From Verrucomicrobiota bacterium (GTDB taxonomy: Bacteria > Verrucomicrobiota > Verrucomicrobiia > Limisphaerales > UBA8199), in assembly GCA_003176045.1 (NCBI GenBank), contig PSRM01000343.1:1-64000 (forward strand): 64,000 nucleotides of DNA, in the 5' to 3' direction. Each line of letters begins with the position of its first letter. Positions within the stretch are counted from its first letter, which is position 1. The notes under the pieces are model-generated. The model was not told the origin of the DNA, did no database searches, and saw only the letters and a list, made by a program, of their open reading frames with translations. The position numbers and the translations under genes were made by a program. Positions 1-8,903 of this stretch are shown here, piece after piece.

Positions 1-83
1 CGAAAGCCGCGCCGGGCATAGCTGATCTCCTCGACCGGCAGGCCCAGCAAACGACAACGGATTTTAGCCCGGAGGTTCTTCAC
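1..83 (-). CDS. Partial hypothetical protein, 5' end only
   Basis: On the minus strand an open frame begins at a GTG at position 83 and runs off the left edge of the window. It reads through residues such as GLPVEEISYARRGF without a stop. It overlaps the last 20 bases of the small membrane-protein gene at 64-321, which would fit translational coupling. No Shine-Dalgarno sequence is visible. The fragment is only 27 codons, so the family cannot be named, and the frame could be a chance opening. It is listed because the gene order and the overlap are typical of a real downstream gene. Confidence 0.35.
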   Translation of the reverse strand, partial: MKNLRAKIRCRLLGLPVEEISYARRGF

Positions 84-321
84 GCACGATGAAAAGACGC
101 CAGATTCCCACGGCCACGCCGCCGATACAGAACGCGATCCCAAGATAGATCATGTTCCGGTCATTCGGATCGTTGATGAGAACGCCCGTGCTCCAGAATC
201 CGGCGCCTGCCAGAATGAGGGCCAGAGCAATGCCTATGCGGTCGAAGAATGGCGTCTTGACGGGGTTGGTTGCGGATTTTTGCGCAGCGATTTTGGGTTG
301 CTCTTTGGTTTTCTCGTTCAT
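64..321 (-). CDS. Small two-TM membrane protein, hypothetical
   Basis: An 85-residue protein beginning MNEKTKEQPK. A charged, soluble N-terminal stretch of about 25 residues is followed by two hydrophobic segments (around residues 30-46 and 58-75, including 'MIYLGIAFCIGGVAVGIWRL') and a short tail ending EEPPG. This is a typical small inner-membrane hairpin protein with no recognisable catalytic motif. The open frame extends upstream to position 426, but that extension reads through the repeat-rich region and contains Trp/Arg/Pro-rich sequence, so the ATG at 321 is preferred (MPSM at 330 is an alternative). Function unknown. The partial frame at 1-83 may be co-transcribed. Confidence 0.6.
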   Translation of the reverse strand: MNEKTKEQPKIAAQKSATNPVKTPFFDRIGIALALILAGAGFWSTGVLINDPNDRNMIYLGIAFCIGGVAVGIWRLFIVREEPPG

Positions 322-705
322 ACTTGGCATCGGCCTGGGTGGGCGAGCCCAATGGGTATTCTGCCCGCCATTGTATCCAAACACGTGGCGACTTTGCAAG
401 GATTTTCGGACTGTGCCATGTTTCATGTGTCAGGTGTCATGTGTCAGGTTTCAGGTTGCAGGTTTCAGGTTGCAGGCGCAGTCCAAGGTCCAAAGTCCAA
501 GGTCGGAAGAGGGTCGTGGTCGAGGGTCGGGGGAGCCGACTGGCACTGGCTTGCGCCACGGCATAGGCGATAGCCTCCGAATCGGCCAAAGCGGCCAGGA
601 CAACTCCGCTCGTACCCTCGCGTGGGCTGGGCCAGCGCCAGACCTGCGAAAAGCAGGCTGAGGAAAATCGCGCAGGGTTACGAAGTTGTCAAACCTAATT
701 AACCA
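322..705. other. Intergenic stretch with tandem repeats, no gene seen
   Basis: No convincing coding region was found in these 384 bases. Open frames across it are translations of the repeat tract at 421-505. The rest is unremarkable GC-rich sequence. Confidence 0.6.
421..505. repeat. Short tandem repeat tract (TTTCAGG / GTCCAAA type)
   Basis: Degenerate 6-8 bp units such as GTGTCAGG, TTTCAGGTTGCAGG and GTCCAAGGTCCAAAG are repeated head to tail. This is the first of many such tracts in the window. Confidence 0.8.
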
Positions 706-957
706 CTATCTGGCTCTGCTTCTGCGATTGAGCCGCGAGACCATGATGCTGCGGACGGTTTGACGAAGCAGGCGATGCGCTTTCGCAAGGGCCTCATCCA
801 GGCGGGCACACTCTTCCAGCTCAGCCTCGTCGTAGGGATCCTGGCTTACCAAATACTCGGCTGACTGGCTGCAGTGTTTGCGCAGAGAATCAATTTCGAA
901 AGCGAGCCGCGCGGTGCGGCCAACGGGCAAAGATGGCTGGCGTTTGGATGAATTCAC
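706..957 (-). CDS. Hypothetical protein, 83 aa
   Basis: A short, highly charged frame that starts at a GTG and ends in an Arg-rich tail (NRRSRAR). The middle is helical and Leu/Glu/Ala rich (around residues 45-70), which suggests a small helical bundle or coiled coil. There is no signal peptide, no membrane segment and no recognised motif. Codon use is compatible with coding, with a GC-rich third position. The start is uncertain because no ribosome-binding site is visible. It stands alone between two repeat-containing gaps, so context gives no hint of function. Confidence 0.4.
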   Translation of the reverse strand: MNSSKRQPSLPVGRTARLAFEIDSLRKHCSQSAEYLVSQDPYDEAELEECARLDEALAKAHRLLRQTVRSIMVSRLNRRSRAR

Positions 958-1082
958 GGGCGCGAAGATTGCGTTGTTATACGTTTAACCTACATCAGCG
1001 GAACGCCTAATCCGGTGTCAGCGTTTGTCTGACACGAGAGCGGGGGCGAGGGCAAGCGGAGGACTTCGGAAAGCCCGGGGTG

Positions 1083-1229
1083 GAGAGACTGGATTCGTGG
1101 ATTGCTGGATTATTGGACTATTGGATTGTTGGATTGTGTGGTGGACGGACCGCCGCTGCGCGGCGGTTGCGGGCAGGTCCCCGCCCTTGCTTACTCCTCG
1201 CTAAAGCGAGGTGTTGATTAGAGGGCTCT
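1083..1229. repeat. Tandem ATTGGATT-type tract plus GC hairpins
   Basis: Positions about 1095-1140 hold degenerate repeats of ATTGGAT/ATTGTTGGATT. They are followed by two hairpins, CCGCCGC/GCGGCGG near 1150-1167 and CCTCGCTAAAGCGAGG near 1196-1211. The hairpins lie just 3' of the aldolase gene and could end its transcript, but no T-run follows. Confidence 0.6.
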
Positions 1230-1236
1230 GCGGTCC

Positions 1237-2247
1237 TTACTCCCAAATCTGCGTGTAGAACTCGACGATATTGCCCTTTTCGGGCGCTTCTTTGAATTTG
1301 ATGGCGGCGCGGGGGTGCTCGTTGAGGAAACCGGTGAGCATGTACGGGAGATCAAAGCCCCACATCAGTTTTTCACGCATCGGTTCGACGGTGTCCTGAA
1401 CGCAGCGAAGGATGGGCAGGAGGTTGTACTTGGGATTGTGCAGGAATCCGATGAGCAGTTCCATGGGGCAATTACCGGCGCCGCGGCCCAGGCCGGCGAT
1501 GGTGGCATCGAGCATGTTCGCGCCCAGGATGATGGCCTCGATGGTGTTGGCGAAGGCTAACTGAAGATTGTTGTGGGCGTGCATGCCCACTTCCTTGCCT
1601 GCCGCTTTGCAATAATGCAGGTATTTGCGAACCAGGTGTTCCACTTGTTCGCTGTAGAGCACGCCAAAGCTGTCCACGACATAGATAGCCATCGCCTCCG
1701 ACCGGGCAAGCATCTCCAGGCCCTCGTTTAGTTCGTATTCAGGGACAGTGGACACAGCCATGAGGTTGACCGTGGTTTCGTAACCTTTGTCATGGGCGTC
1801 CTTGACCATTTCCAGGGCGGTCGGGATCTGGCTGATGTAGGTGGCGACGCGGATAAGGTCAATCACGCTCTCCTTTTTGGGCGGAATGTCTTGGTGGTAC
1901 TCGGTGCGTTCGGCGTCGGCCATGACCGAGAGCTTGAGGGAGCTGGGATTATCGCCGACGATTCGCCGGACGTCGTCTTCCTTGCAATATTTCCAATCGC
2001 CATGCTCGCCCGGGACGATGATTTTCTGCGAGGCCTTGTAGCCGATCTCCATGTAGTCCACGCCGGCTTCGACGCAGGCTGTATAGACCGCTTTGACCAC
2101 TGCATCATCAAACTTGTGGTTGTTCATGAGGCCGCCGTCCCGAATGGTGCAATCCAACACTTTGATTTCGGGCCGGTAGGAGATCCAGCGGCCGGCGGGA
2201 GTTTCTTTGGGTTTGGCCGCTTTGGAGGCAGCGTTTTTTGCGGTCAT
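1237..2247 (-). CDS. DRE-TIM metallolyase family aldolase
   Basis: A 336-residue protein of the HMG-CoA lyase/isopropylmalate synthase-like superfamily. The N-terminal DRE-type motif is seen as 'KVLDCTIRDGG' (about residues 30-40). The metal-binding His-x-His motif is 'GMHAHNNLQLAFAN' (about residues 222-235), followed by the Gly-rich 'AGLGRGAGN' loop typical of 4-hydroxy-2-oxovalerate aldolase-like enzymes. Length and ending match a stand-alone TIM barrel without a LeuA regulatory domain or DmpG communication domain. It probably performs a divalent-metal-dependent aldol cleavage or condensation on a 2-oxo acid; the substrate cannot be read from sequence. It is monocistronic here. The N-terminal 15 residues are Lys/Ala-rich and probably disordered. 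Confidence 0.85.
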   Translation of the reverse strand: MTAKNAASKAAKPKETPAGRWISYRPEIKVLDCTIRDGGLMNNHKFDDAVVKAVYTACVEAGVDYMEIGYKASQKIIVPGEHGDWKYCKEDDVRRIVGDNPSSLKLSVMADAERTEYHQDIPPKKESVIDLIRVATYISQIPTALEMVKDAHDKGYETTVNLMAVSTVPEYELNEGLEMLARSEAMAIYVVDSFGVLYSEQVEHLVRKYLHYCKAAGKEVGMHAHNNLQLAFANTIEAIILGANMLDATIAGLGRGAGNCPMELLIGFLHNPKYNLLPILRCVQDTVEPMREKLMWGFDLPYMLTGFLNEHPRAAIKFKEAPEKGNIVEFYTQIWE

Positions 2248-2656
2248 AGGATTGTTACAATAGCAAGAAAGGGGCCGATTTTCAAAGTGTTTTAACAGGA
2301 GGGAACAGAGTGAACGGAGAAGGCTGACCGCGGATTACGCGGATTACGCGGATGGTCGACGCGAGGGGCAGTTTATTCGTACCCGCAGGTGGATCAAGGA
2401 AAGTAGGGCTGGTTTCCAACCTGCTGTATCGCCGATTTCCAATCCGCAGACCGTCCGCCCGCGCTGGGCTGTGTGTCCGGCTCGCAGGCTGGAAGCACTG
2501 TGATACAGCAGATTGGAAATCTGCGCTACGAATGAGGCGATCCCGCAATTACGAAGTCCGCTCTGACCGAGGGAAGCTGTGAGCAGAAGCGGGTTTTGGG
2601 ACTTCGGTTTTCGGATTCCGGATTTCGGATTTTAAATCAGAGCCTCCTCACGTCGG
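2248..2656. other. Intergenic stretch made largely of repeats
   Basis: No gene was found. The stretch holds an R1 palindromic element (2403-2530) and a short tandem TTCGGATT-type tract near 2600-2636. Confidence 0.65.
2403..2530. repeat. R1 palindromic repeat, copy 1
   Basis: A long imperfect inverted repeat. The left arm contains GGTTTCCAACCTGCTGTATC and the right arm GATACAGCAGATTGGAAATC. Two internal conserved blocks, GCAGACCGTCC and GCAGGCTGGAAGCACTG, are shared with copies at 20821-20957 and 49159-49282. Confidence 0.9.
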
Positions 2657-2659
2657 CTG

Positions 2660-4069
2660 CTACCTTGACCTTGGAGGTTTAGCCTGAAACGTGTAAGGCA
2701 GCGTATCCGGCACCACGTTGACCTGGGTGGTGAATTTGAAAGGATCCGGGCCGCTGCTCGGGAAGGTTAATTCCACGAAGAAGGCGGTCCAGCCCTTTTC
2801 GGGTTTTTTCACCCTTGCCAAATAGGCGCCGTCCCGGCCAGCGTCGAGTATGGAGCTTTGCCAGGCCGGGCCGATGGTTTCGAGGCGGAAATCCCGAGCG
2901 TTGGGATTAGTTGCCTGCCACAGTTTGGCGCCCAATGGTTTGTCTATCGCCCGCACCCGAATGGCGCCATCTTTTTCCACTGTCCAGGAGAAGCGCGGCA
3001 GTGGCTCGCGATTCAGGACGGTTCGATAACAGGCTGACAAGGTCTCCAGGGCGTCCGAATTCTTGAGCGAATGGTCCGTGTTCGGCACGTAACGCAGGTA
3101 TTTGGCGCCGGGCAGGTCATTGAAATAAAACTGAGCGGAGTCGGGCAAGAAGAATTGGTCCCCGCAGGCGTTTATCATGAACTTGGGCAGCGTGAGCCGA
3201 TGCCGGTATTCGTAGGGCTCCTCGATTTTCATCAAAGCATGAAATTCAGGGGTGCCGTTCCAATCCATGATGCGCAACGCTGTGTAATCGGCCACGGCGG
3301 GCGAATAAAAGCCATAAGCGCAAAAGTGGTGCCGGAACGAGGGTTCGACATTTAATACGTCAATGACCATGGGAATAATCGCGACTACGCGCTTGTCCAC
3401 GACAGCCGTGGTCCAGGTCGTCCAGCCCCGTTTGGACCCTCCAGCCACTACAAAGCGGTTCACTTTGAGCCCGCCACCTTCCGGGCCGGCACAAAACGCA
3501 GTGATTGTGTCCAGCGCGCGCACGGCGCTCTTGGTCATGGGCAGGCGCGCCGGCCATCGCTCGTCGCCCGTCCTTAGAAACTTGTCCCAGGTATAAGCAA
3601 TGAGCGCGTCTTCGGATCGAGGCATGGTTTCGCCGGCAAAGACAAGCGGCTGGTTCGGCACCATTCGCAACTCGGCAACGACCGATTTTGTGGCCACAGC
3701 AATTGCGGCGGTTTTCGCATCGGCAGACTTTGGCGGTCTGCTTTCGTTGTTCCCGCCCGAAATGAATAACAAAGCTTCGGAATGCGTTGTGTCATCCGGC
3801 TTCGCAATGGTCAGCCAATGCTTCCAAACCGGCCGATTCACCTCGTTGGTGGAGAGCCAGGTTTGGGAAGTCATTTCCAGAATGAAAGCCGTGAAACCCG
3901 TCTCCCTGGCGGTCTCAATCAGGTGATAAGAATAGCTTGAGTCCGGAGCGACCACATACTTGTCCAGGGCGGTACGCGGATCCGCCTGGGCCGGAACCGC
4001 GGCGAGTAAGCTGATCGCAAGAAAGGTGTTCCGTCGGGATCTCAATTGGGCAATTAACGTGAGCAACAT
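2660..4069 (-). CDS. pqaA: PhoPQ-activated pathogenicity-related (PqaA-like) secreted hydrolase
   Basis: A 469-residue exported alpha/beta-hydrolase-like protein. The first 29 residues form a signal peptide ending AVPAQA. The nucleophile elbow is 'VVAGGSKRGWTTW' (Ser near residue 212). Acid and base candidates are the Asp in 'NACGDQFFLPDSAQFYF' and the His in 'PNTDHSL', in the expected order. The N-terminal 'LDKYVVAPDSSYSYHLI' and the 'SGGNN' segment are typical of the PqaA family, which is found in many environmental bacteria and whose substrate is unknown. The ATG at 4069 follows an in-frame TTG at 4072. It likely acts in the periplasm or outside the cell, and is unrelated to virulence by itself. 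Confidence 0.85.
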   Translation of the reverse strand: MLLTLIAQLRSRRNTFLAISLLAAVPAQADPRTALDKYVVAPDSSYSYHLIETARETGFTAFILEMTSQTWLSTNEVNRPVWKHWLTIAKPDDTTHSEALLFISGGNNESRPPKSADAKTAAIAVATKSVVAELRMVPNQPLVFAGETMPRSEDALIAYTWDKFLRTGDERWPARLPMTKSAVRALDTITAFCAGPEGGGLKVNRFVVAGGSKRGWTTWTTAVVDKRVVAIIPMVIDVLNVEPSFRHHFCAYGFYSPAVADYTALRIMDWNGTPEFHALMKIEEPYEYRHRLTLPKFMINACGDQFFLPDSAQFYFNDLPGAKYLRYVPNTDHSLKNSDALETLSACYRTVLNREPLPRFSWTVEKDGAIRVRAIDKPLGAKLWQATNPNARDFRLETIGPAWQSSILDAGRDGAYLARVKKPEKGWTAFFVELTFPSSGPDPFKFTTQVNVVPDTLPYTFQAKPPRSR

Positions 4070-4093
4070 CAAGGACTTGCTGCATGTTCAAGC

Positions 4094-4254
4094 GTCGCTA
4101 CGCGACGCGTCGAAGCGTTCAGGCCGCCTACCGTGGGCTGGGAGCCCACGGCTACAATCGAGTTGCTACGCGGCCCAATTAGGCTAAAGCCTGCACTACA
4201 AACGACGAACGGTTTGGATTTTGGACTTTGGACTTTGGACTTTGGACCTTGGAC
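4094..4254. repeat. Small hairpins plus GGACTTT tandem tract
   Basis: A hairpin CCGTGGGCTGGGAGCCCACGG lies near 4131-4151, then a half-palindrome GGCTAAAGCC (4181-4190). Seven-base units of GGACTTT (TTTGGACTTTGGACTTTGG) run to the stop codon of the next gene, so the 3' end of that gene abuts the repeat. Confidence 0.8.
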
Positions 4255-4731
4255 TCACTTGAGCGCTTGCGTCGCCTTTTTATACACGTCCAGGCTGGGC
4301 TTTTGGTTCTCCCGATCTTTGTCGAAGTTTGTCACCAAAAGCATTGAGCCGTCCTCGCCGAATTTGTAGATGGCGGTGTAAGTGTCGTCAATCTCGTCCA
4401 GCTCAGCCTTGGAGCCGCCGGCCTTGATATTCGAAAAGACGATGGTCTGGAACGGGCCGGTCTTATCGAGCTTCACTTCGCCCTGGGCCAGCAATTTCGT
4501 TTGATTGTCTGCATCCAATATCCTGAAGGTGAATTTGTTTTTGCTGATCTCCAATTGATGAGTGCATGGCTGGCCGTTGTCGCTGGTCCGCGGCGCCGAC
4601 CATTTGCCCTGGAAAGTTTCCAGCTCGCTCGCGGTTCCTTCCTTTGCCTGGGATGGTCCGGCCAGGATGGGGATGGTTAAGAAAGTTGCCAGACTGAAGG
4701 TTGCAATGAACGATGTTTTATTTGATTTCAT
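4255..4731 (-). CDS. Secreted TIGR03067-like (lipocalin-type) protein
   Basis: A 158-residue protein with a clear signal peptide (MKSNKTSFIATFSLATFLTI... cleaved after ILAGPSQA). The mature part starts with 'LETFQGKWSAPRTSDNG' and continues with alternating beta strands (FTFRILDADN, LAQGEVKLDK, FQTIVFSNI). This resembles the 'LqGtWk' domains (TIGR03067/lipocalin-like) that are abundant in planctomycetes and verrucomicrobia. A GGAGA sequence nine bases upstream of the ATG supports the start. Role unknown; a small periplasmic beta-barrel that binds a ligand is plausible. It is transcribed divergently from the large secreted protein at 4940 and shares a 208-bp intergenic region with it. Confidence 0.7.
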   Translation of the reverse strand: MKSNKTSFIATFSLATFLTIPILAGPSQAKEGTASELETFQGKWSAPRTSDNGQPCTHQLEISKNKFTFRILDADNQTKLLAQGEVKLDKTGPFQTIVFSNIKAGGSKAELDEIDDTYTAIYKFGEDGSMLLVTNFDKDRENQKPSLDVYKKATQALK

Positions 4732-4852
4732 ATTACGATTCTCCGTTTGACGGTCTCATTAGATTCGTGGTGATTTGGGGAAGGACAACATCGGTTAACG
4801 TTAACGGTCAGCGACAAAAATCAAGGTAGGTGAAGACCCACCGCAAGATTTT

Positions 4853-4880
4853 TTGACTGTTTTGCGATTGGGCTTATTAA
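4853..4880 (+). promoter_or_regulatory. Candidate sigma-70 promoter for the 4940 gene
   Basis: TTGACT at 4853-4858 and TATTAA at 4875-4880, separated by 16 bases, lie in an AT-rich patch unusual for this window, 60 bases upstream of the ATG at 4940. The prediction rests on sequence resemblance only. Confidence 0.35.
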
Positions 4881-4939
4881 ATGTATAAATGTATATATCT
4901 TTCCCCTTGCCGCCACGTCCTTAAGAATAGGTCAAACCT

Positions 4940-7900
4940 ATGAAATCATTCCACTTACTCGCGAGTTCGATTCGACGCTCGATAATCCAATGGCAAAAAG
5001 CCAGAGCCTTTCTGTTCCTGCTCGTTTGCCTGTGTTTGCGCATCACGGCGCTGGGTCAGGTCGCGGTCATGGATAACTTCAATACCGGGGTAGATGCCGG
5101 CTGGGCGCATTACGCCCCAGTGCAAACAGCGCCCTGGAACGAGCAGGTCTCGTGGTCATTCCCCGCCGACCCTTCGGGCGGATTCTATTATCGGATATTC
5201 GGCGGGGTGCCGAACATCAACTACGATCCCGCCGCCAACAACAACACCGGCCCGGCGCGCGTGGGAAGTTTCCGCAATGATGCCCTTTATACTGATTTTT
5301 TAGCGGCCGTTGATCTGGTGGCCTGGAACGACGCGATTCCGGAGAACACCGGCTTTCTGGCTTTCCATGTAACTGCTCCGGGGTTCCTGACGACCTTTGG
5401 ATACTTTGCCGGCTACAGTCGAGGCGCCTGGAACGATCAGCAAAGCAGCTTTGGCTTCGTACACTTTCAAAGCGAATTGAATGTGAGCGGAGTAAGCGAA
5501 TTCAATGGCGGGGGAGCCATACTGTCACGGCTCAATCCCGCGGGGAAATACCGGTTGGTGGCGACGGGCCGCGGCTCACTCTACACTGCGGCGATCTATA
5601 GCCGGACCGATTTGCTGGAGCCCATCGTAAAGATCGCCGGGGTGCCTACCGGCTCCGGTTCAGACACAAACGAAGTCTCCGGCACAACCGGCATTGGCGC
5701 GGTTAATTACAGCACAGACGACGACAAGATAGCCGACTTCACGTTCGACAATTTTTATTCTTCGATAAATCCGGGCGATCCGGTCGGATTTCCTGGCACG
5801 CCGCAGGTGATGGGGCTGCTCCCTGCGCCTCAGACACTCTTTTATTCGATTCCTGCAACAAACCGGATCACGTTTTCGGTGCAAACATTCAACACCAACC
5901 AGATTGCGACCAACTCGCTAAAGATGTTTCTCAACGGGACGGATGTCTCCGCGCAACTTGCCCTGACAGACAACTCGATCTTTTTAATGCCCAAAACCAG
6001 TTTCGGTGTTCGCTATACCGGTGGCCTGGCGGCCAACACGATTTATAGCGGACAAATCATTGCCGTGGATACGAGCGGGAAAGGCACCACGAACAATTTC
6101 GTTTTCGACACATTCTCAACCAACGGAATGTTGGTTGTCGAGGCGGAGGACTACAATTACGGCAGCGGGCAGTTTTTTGATAGTCCTCCCGTCTCTGGCC
6201 TCACCACCAACGGCACCCAGGTGAATGGTTATGGCAGCGGTAACGCCGGTTATTACGGCCTGACGGGAACAGCCAACGTTGATTATTTCAATACCGACGC
6301 CGGGACGGGCGGCAACTACCATCAATATCGGACGTTGGACAGTGTTCCCACTGCCCAAAACCTTTACGCTGGAGACACACCACGCGCCGATCACATCGCG
6401 GCCAACGTGCCCGATTATGGCCTCTGGCGGCTCCAGGCTAGCGACTGGCAAAATTACACGCGCACTTTTCCAAACAACAATTGGAACGTGTATCTGCGCA
6501 CCTCCAGCCAGGACCGCGAGGACGTCCGGTTCGATGAAGTGACCGGCGACACCACCCAGCCCAATCAAACGAAAGTGCTCAGAGGCGAGTTTTTGGTACC
6601 CAATACCGGCAGCTCGACCCGATTTCGCTACGTGCCGCTGACCGACGCCGCCGGAAATCCCCAAGTGCTGGGTTTTTCAGGTGTCCGAACTTTCCGCATG
6701 ACGGCACTCGGGGGTTTCGATTCCAACCGCTCGCATGGCGGAGACGATAACGGCAGTGTGCAACCGACATATTTTTTGTTTCTGCCCACGGCTGCGCCCG
6801 CGTCCCAGGCGCCTTTCATTGCTTTCGCTTCGCCGTCGGCCAACGCGACGGACGTCTCCATTACTCCGACGGTGCAAATCATCATTTGCAATCGCGCGAC
6901 TTCGGTGAATTGTCCCGGCAGCATTCAACTGAGCTTCGATGGAGCTAATGTAACCAGCGCCGCGACTATCTCGTGTACCTCCACCGAGGGGCCAGGAGCC
7001 ACGGTCACCTATACGCCGCCTAGTTTCCTGATGCCCAACTCGACCCATTCCTTAAGTCTGGTGTTTAACGATGGATCCACTACGCAGTCCAATCAATGGA
7101 GTTTCACGGTCGCCAACGTGCCGGCTATTCCCGCCAGCTTCCGTCTGCTGAGCGCGCCGGGGACCAACCTCAGCCTGCAAGTGGCCAAGGCGCCGAACAC
7201 GTACGCCAACCCCGCTGACAACCATATTGTGGACAGCTCGTGGCGGGCCGAGCGGCAATTGGCCAACCAACTCATTCAGCCTTCCACCCTGGCCCCTTAC
7301 ACAAATGAAGCCGCCAACACACCTACCAATTACGGATTCTACACCGAACCGGTTGTGATCAATTACGACACCTGCGGCAACAATGCGGGATTTTTCGCCG
7401 GGGACGCACCATTCCCTGGCATTGATCCCAACACGTTTTGTCCAGGTGAAGCGGACCATTTCGCCATAAGCGCAACCATCAACCTTTCACTGTCGGCGGG
7501 AGCGTACCGAATGGGCGTCCGCAGTGATGATGGATTCAAACTGACGGTGACTACCAATAACGTGACAGTATGGACCAACGCGCCGCAGACCGAGGTTCAG
7601 CTAGGCATCTACGACGCGAACCGCGGCAATAATGAAAGCACATTCGATTTCGTCGTCGCGACAAATGGAGTGTACAAGTTCCGCCTGCTTTACGAACAAG
7701 GCGGCGGCGGCGCGGATTGTGAATGGTATTGGGTGAACCGATTTACGGGCACCCGGCGCTTGATAAATCAGCCTCCGATTCCAGCGAGTTTCGCCGGGCC
7801 GCCCGGTGCGGGCGCGGATTCCGGATTCTTTGTGCAGATCGCTCAGGCGCGCCCTGATGCTCCCGAGTCGGATTTTCCAAACACCTCGGCCCGGGCTGAA

Positions 7901-8635
7901 GCGCAATTGGCCAATCAAATCATTGATGGGAACACCGGACAACCATACACCAACCTGGCCGCGAACTTGCCAGGCAACCTGGGCCTCTACATCGAGCCGG
8001 GCACAATCAATTATGAAGAAAGCGGCAATTTCGCCGGTTTCTTTGGCAACAAACCGTTCCCGGGAATTCCACCCAGCTACGCCCCGTTCGTCGCGATGGC
8101 AGCAACTGCCTACTTGGATCTAAAACCGGGCACCTACAGCTTCGGCGTTTCCAGTGACGACGGCTTCAAGCTGGACGTCGGCCCGGCGCTGGGAACTACA
8201 AACCAGACCCTTGGCATATTCGAAGGTGGCCGCGGCGACGCCGAGACAGCCTTTGATGTAGTTGTCGGAACCGCAGGGCTCTATCCCGTGCGCTTGCTCT
8301 TTTATCAGGGCATCGGTGGCGCCAATGTGGACTTTTACACCTTTGATCCGAACACCGGCGCCAGGATTCTGGTCAACGATCTGAGCAACACAAACTCAGT
8401 GAAGGCCTGGCGCACCGGCGGTTGGCGAATTGTTAATGCGCGGCTCAACGGCGCCAATATCACTTTTGATGTGCCGACGCTTGCCGGCCATACGATCACC
8501 GTCGAGTACAAGGACTCTTTGAGCGCCGTGAGTTGGACGCCTTTAAGCCCGACAATCCCAGGAGACGGCACGGTCCACACTGTGAGCTTCAGCAGACCTG
8601 TGCCGGCGAGGTTTTATCATTTGAGGGTGAATTGA
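4940..8635 (+). CDS. Large secreted protein with CBM-like and twin PA14-like modules
   Basis: A 1231-residue exported protein with a signal peptide ending near residue 38 ('LCLRITALGQ'). Region 40-275 resembles a laminin-G/concanavalin-type beta-sandwich. Residues about 290-395 look Ig-like. A carbohydrate-binding-type jelly roll begins at about 400 with 'VEAEDYNYGSGQF'. A second Ig-like region covers 620-725. Two homologous PA14-like units (about 730-940 and 945-1150) both contain 'SDDGFKL' and a 'GFF...PFPGI' segment. The C-terminal 75 residues end 'PARFYHLRVN', a tail form shared with the 13114 protein. It probably binds polysaccharide outside the cell or at its surface; no catalytic motif was seen. 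It is a paralogue of the 13114-17232 protein. Confidence 0.8.
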   Translation: MKSFHLLASSIRRSIIQWQKARAFLFLLVCLCLRITALGQVAVMDNFNTGVDAGWAHYAPVQTAPWNEQVSWSFPADPSGGFYYRIFGGVPNINYDPAANNNTGPARVGSFRNDALYTDFLAAVDLVAWNDAIPENTGFLAFHVTAPGFLTTFGYFAGYSRGAWNDQQSSFGFVHFQSELNVSGVSEFNGGGAILSRLNPAGKYRLVATGRGSLYTAAIYSRTDLLEPIVKIAGVPTGSGSDTNEVSGTTGIGAVNYSTDDDKIADFTFDNFYSSINPGDPVGFPGTPQVMGLLPAPQTLFYSIPATNRITFSVQTFNTNQIATNSLKMFLNGTDVSAQLALTDNSIFLMPKTSFGVRYTGGLAANTIYSGQIIAVDTSGKGTTNNFVFDTFSTNGMLVVEAEDYNYGSGQFFDSPPVSGLTTNGTQVNGYGSGNAGYYGLTGTANVDYFNTDAGTGGNYHQYRTLDSVPTAQNLYAGDTPRADHIAANVPDYGLWRLQASDWQNYTRTFPNNNWNVYLRTSSQDREDVRFDEVTGDTTQPNQTKVLRGEFLVPNTGSSTRFRYVPLTDAAGNPQVLGFSGVRTFRMTALGGFDSNRSHGGDDNGSVQPTYFLFLPTAAPASQAPFIAFASPSANATDVSITPTVQIIICNRATSVNCPGSIQLSFDGANVTSAATISCTSTEGPGATVTYTPPSFLMPNSTHSLSLVFNDGSTTQSNQWSFTVANVPAIPASFRLLSAPGTNLSLQVAKAPNTYANPADNHIVDSSWRAERQLANQLIQPSTLAPYTNEAANTPTNYGFYTEPVVINYDTCGNNAGFFAGDAPFPGIDPNTFCPGEADHFAISATINLSLSAGAYRMGVRSDDGFKLTVTTNNVTVWTNAPQTEVQLGIYDANRGNNESTFDFVVATNGVYKFRLLYEQGGGGADCEWYWVNRFTGTRRLINQPPIPASFAGPPGAGADSGFFVQIAQARPDAPESDFPNTSARAEAQLANQIIDGNTGQPYTNLAANLPGNLGLYIEPGTINYEESGNFAGFFGNKPFPGIPPSYAPFVAMAATAYLDLKPGTYSFGVSSDDGFKLDVGPALGTTNQTLGIFEGGRGDAETAFDVVVGTAGLYPVRLLFYQGIGGANVDFYTFDPNTGARILVNDLSNTNSVKAWRTGGWRIVNARLNGANITFDVPTLAGHTITVEYKDSLSAVSWTPLSPTIPGDGTVHTVSFSRPVPARFYHLRVN

Positions 8636-8638
8636 GAG

Positions 8639-8668
8639 AGGTTCAGGGTTCAGGGTTCAGGGTTCAGG
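8639..8668. repeat. GGTTCAG tandem repeat
   Basis: Four consecutive 7-bp units of GGTTCAG start four bases after the stop codon of the large secreted protein. Confidence 0.9.
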
Positions 8669-8672
8669 AGCC

Positions 8673-8903
8673 TCAAGGGGAGCTTGGCCTATCATGGGCA
8701 CGCAGCCACTGAAAGCAGGCGCGTTGGGCTTCGCGCCGGAAATCCTGATAACTCGTGCCAGCGCCAAAGCGCTGGTGCAAGTCCTCGAGAGCTTCGAGGT
8801 AAGCCTTCTTGCGGCGCTTCCAATCCAAACTCAAGGGATCGAGGTGATTCGCGAACTGATCGTAGCAAGCGGCCAAACGCGCTAATTCCGCTTCCGGAAT
8901 CAT
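8673..8903 (-). CDS. Small hypothetical protein, second gene of an overlapping pair
   Basis: A 76-residue, charged, helical protein (MIPEAELARLAACYDQF...). It has several Trp/Tyr/Arg residues and 'RREAQRACFQWLRAHDRP' near the C-terminus. Its ATG overlaps the TGA of the upstream gene (8900-9244) as ATGA, so the two are almost certainly translationally coupled. No membrane segment or known motif is visible. A two-gene cassette of this size is compatible with a toxin-antitoxin-like module, but nothing in the sequence proves that. Confidence 0.6.
   Translation of the reverse strand: MIPEAELARLAACYDQFANHLDPLSLDWKRRKKAYLEALEDLHQRFGAGTSYQDFRREAQRACFQWLRAHDRPSSP

Noticed and set aside
706-957. Similarity between the 83-aa protein and the 133-aa protein at 48354 (SQDP with following acidic helix)
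   Set aside because: The match is limited to SQDP plus a few acidic/Leu positions, which is within chance for helical charged proteins.
2660-4069. Pathogenicity gene because of the PqaA name
   Set aside because: The family is widespread in environmental bacteria and no other virulence-associated gene is nearby; the name reflects where the family was first seen.
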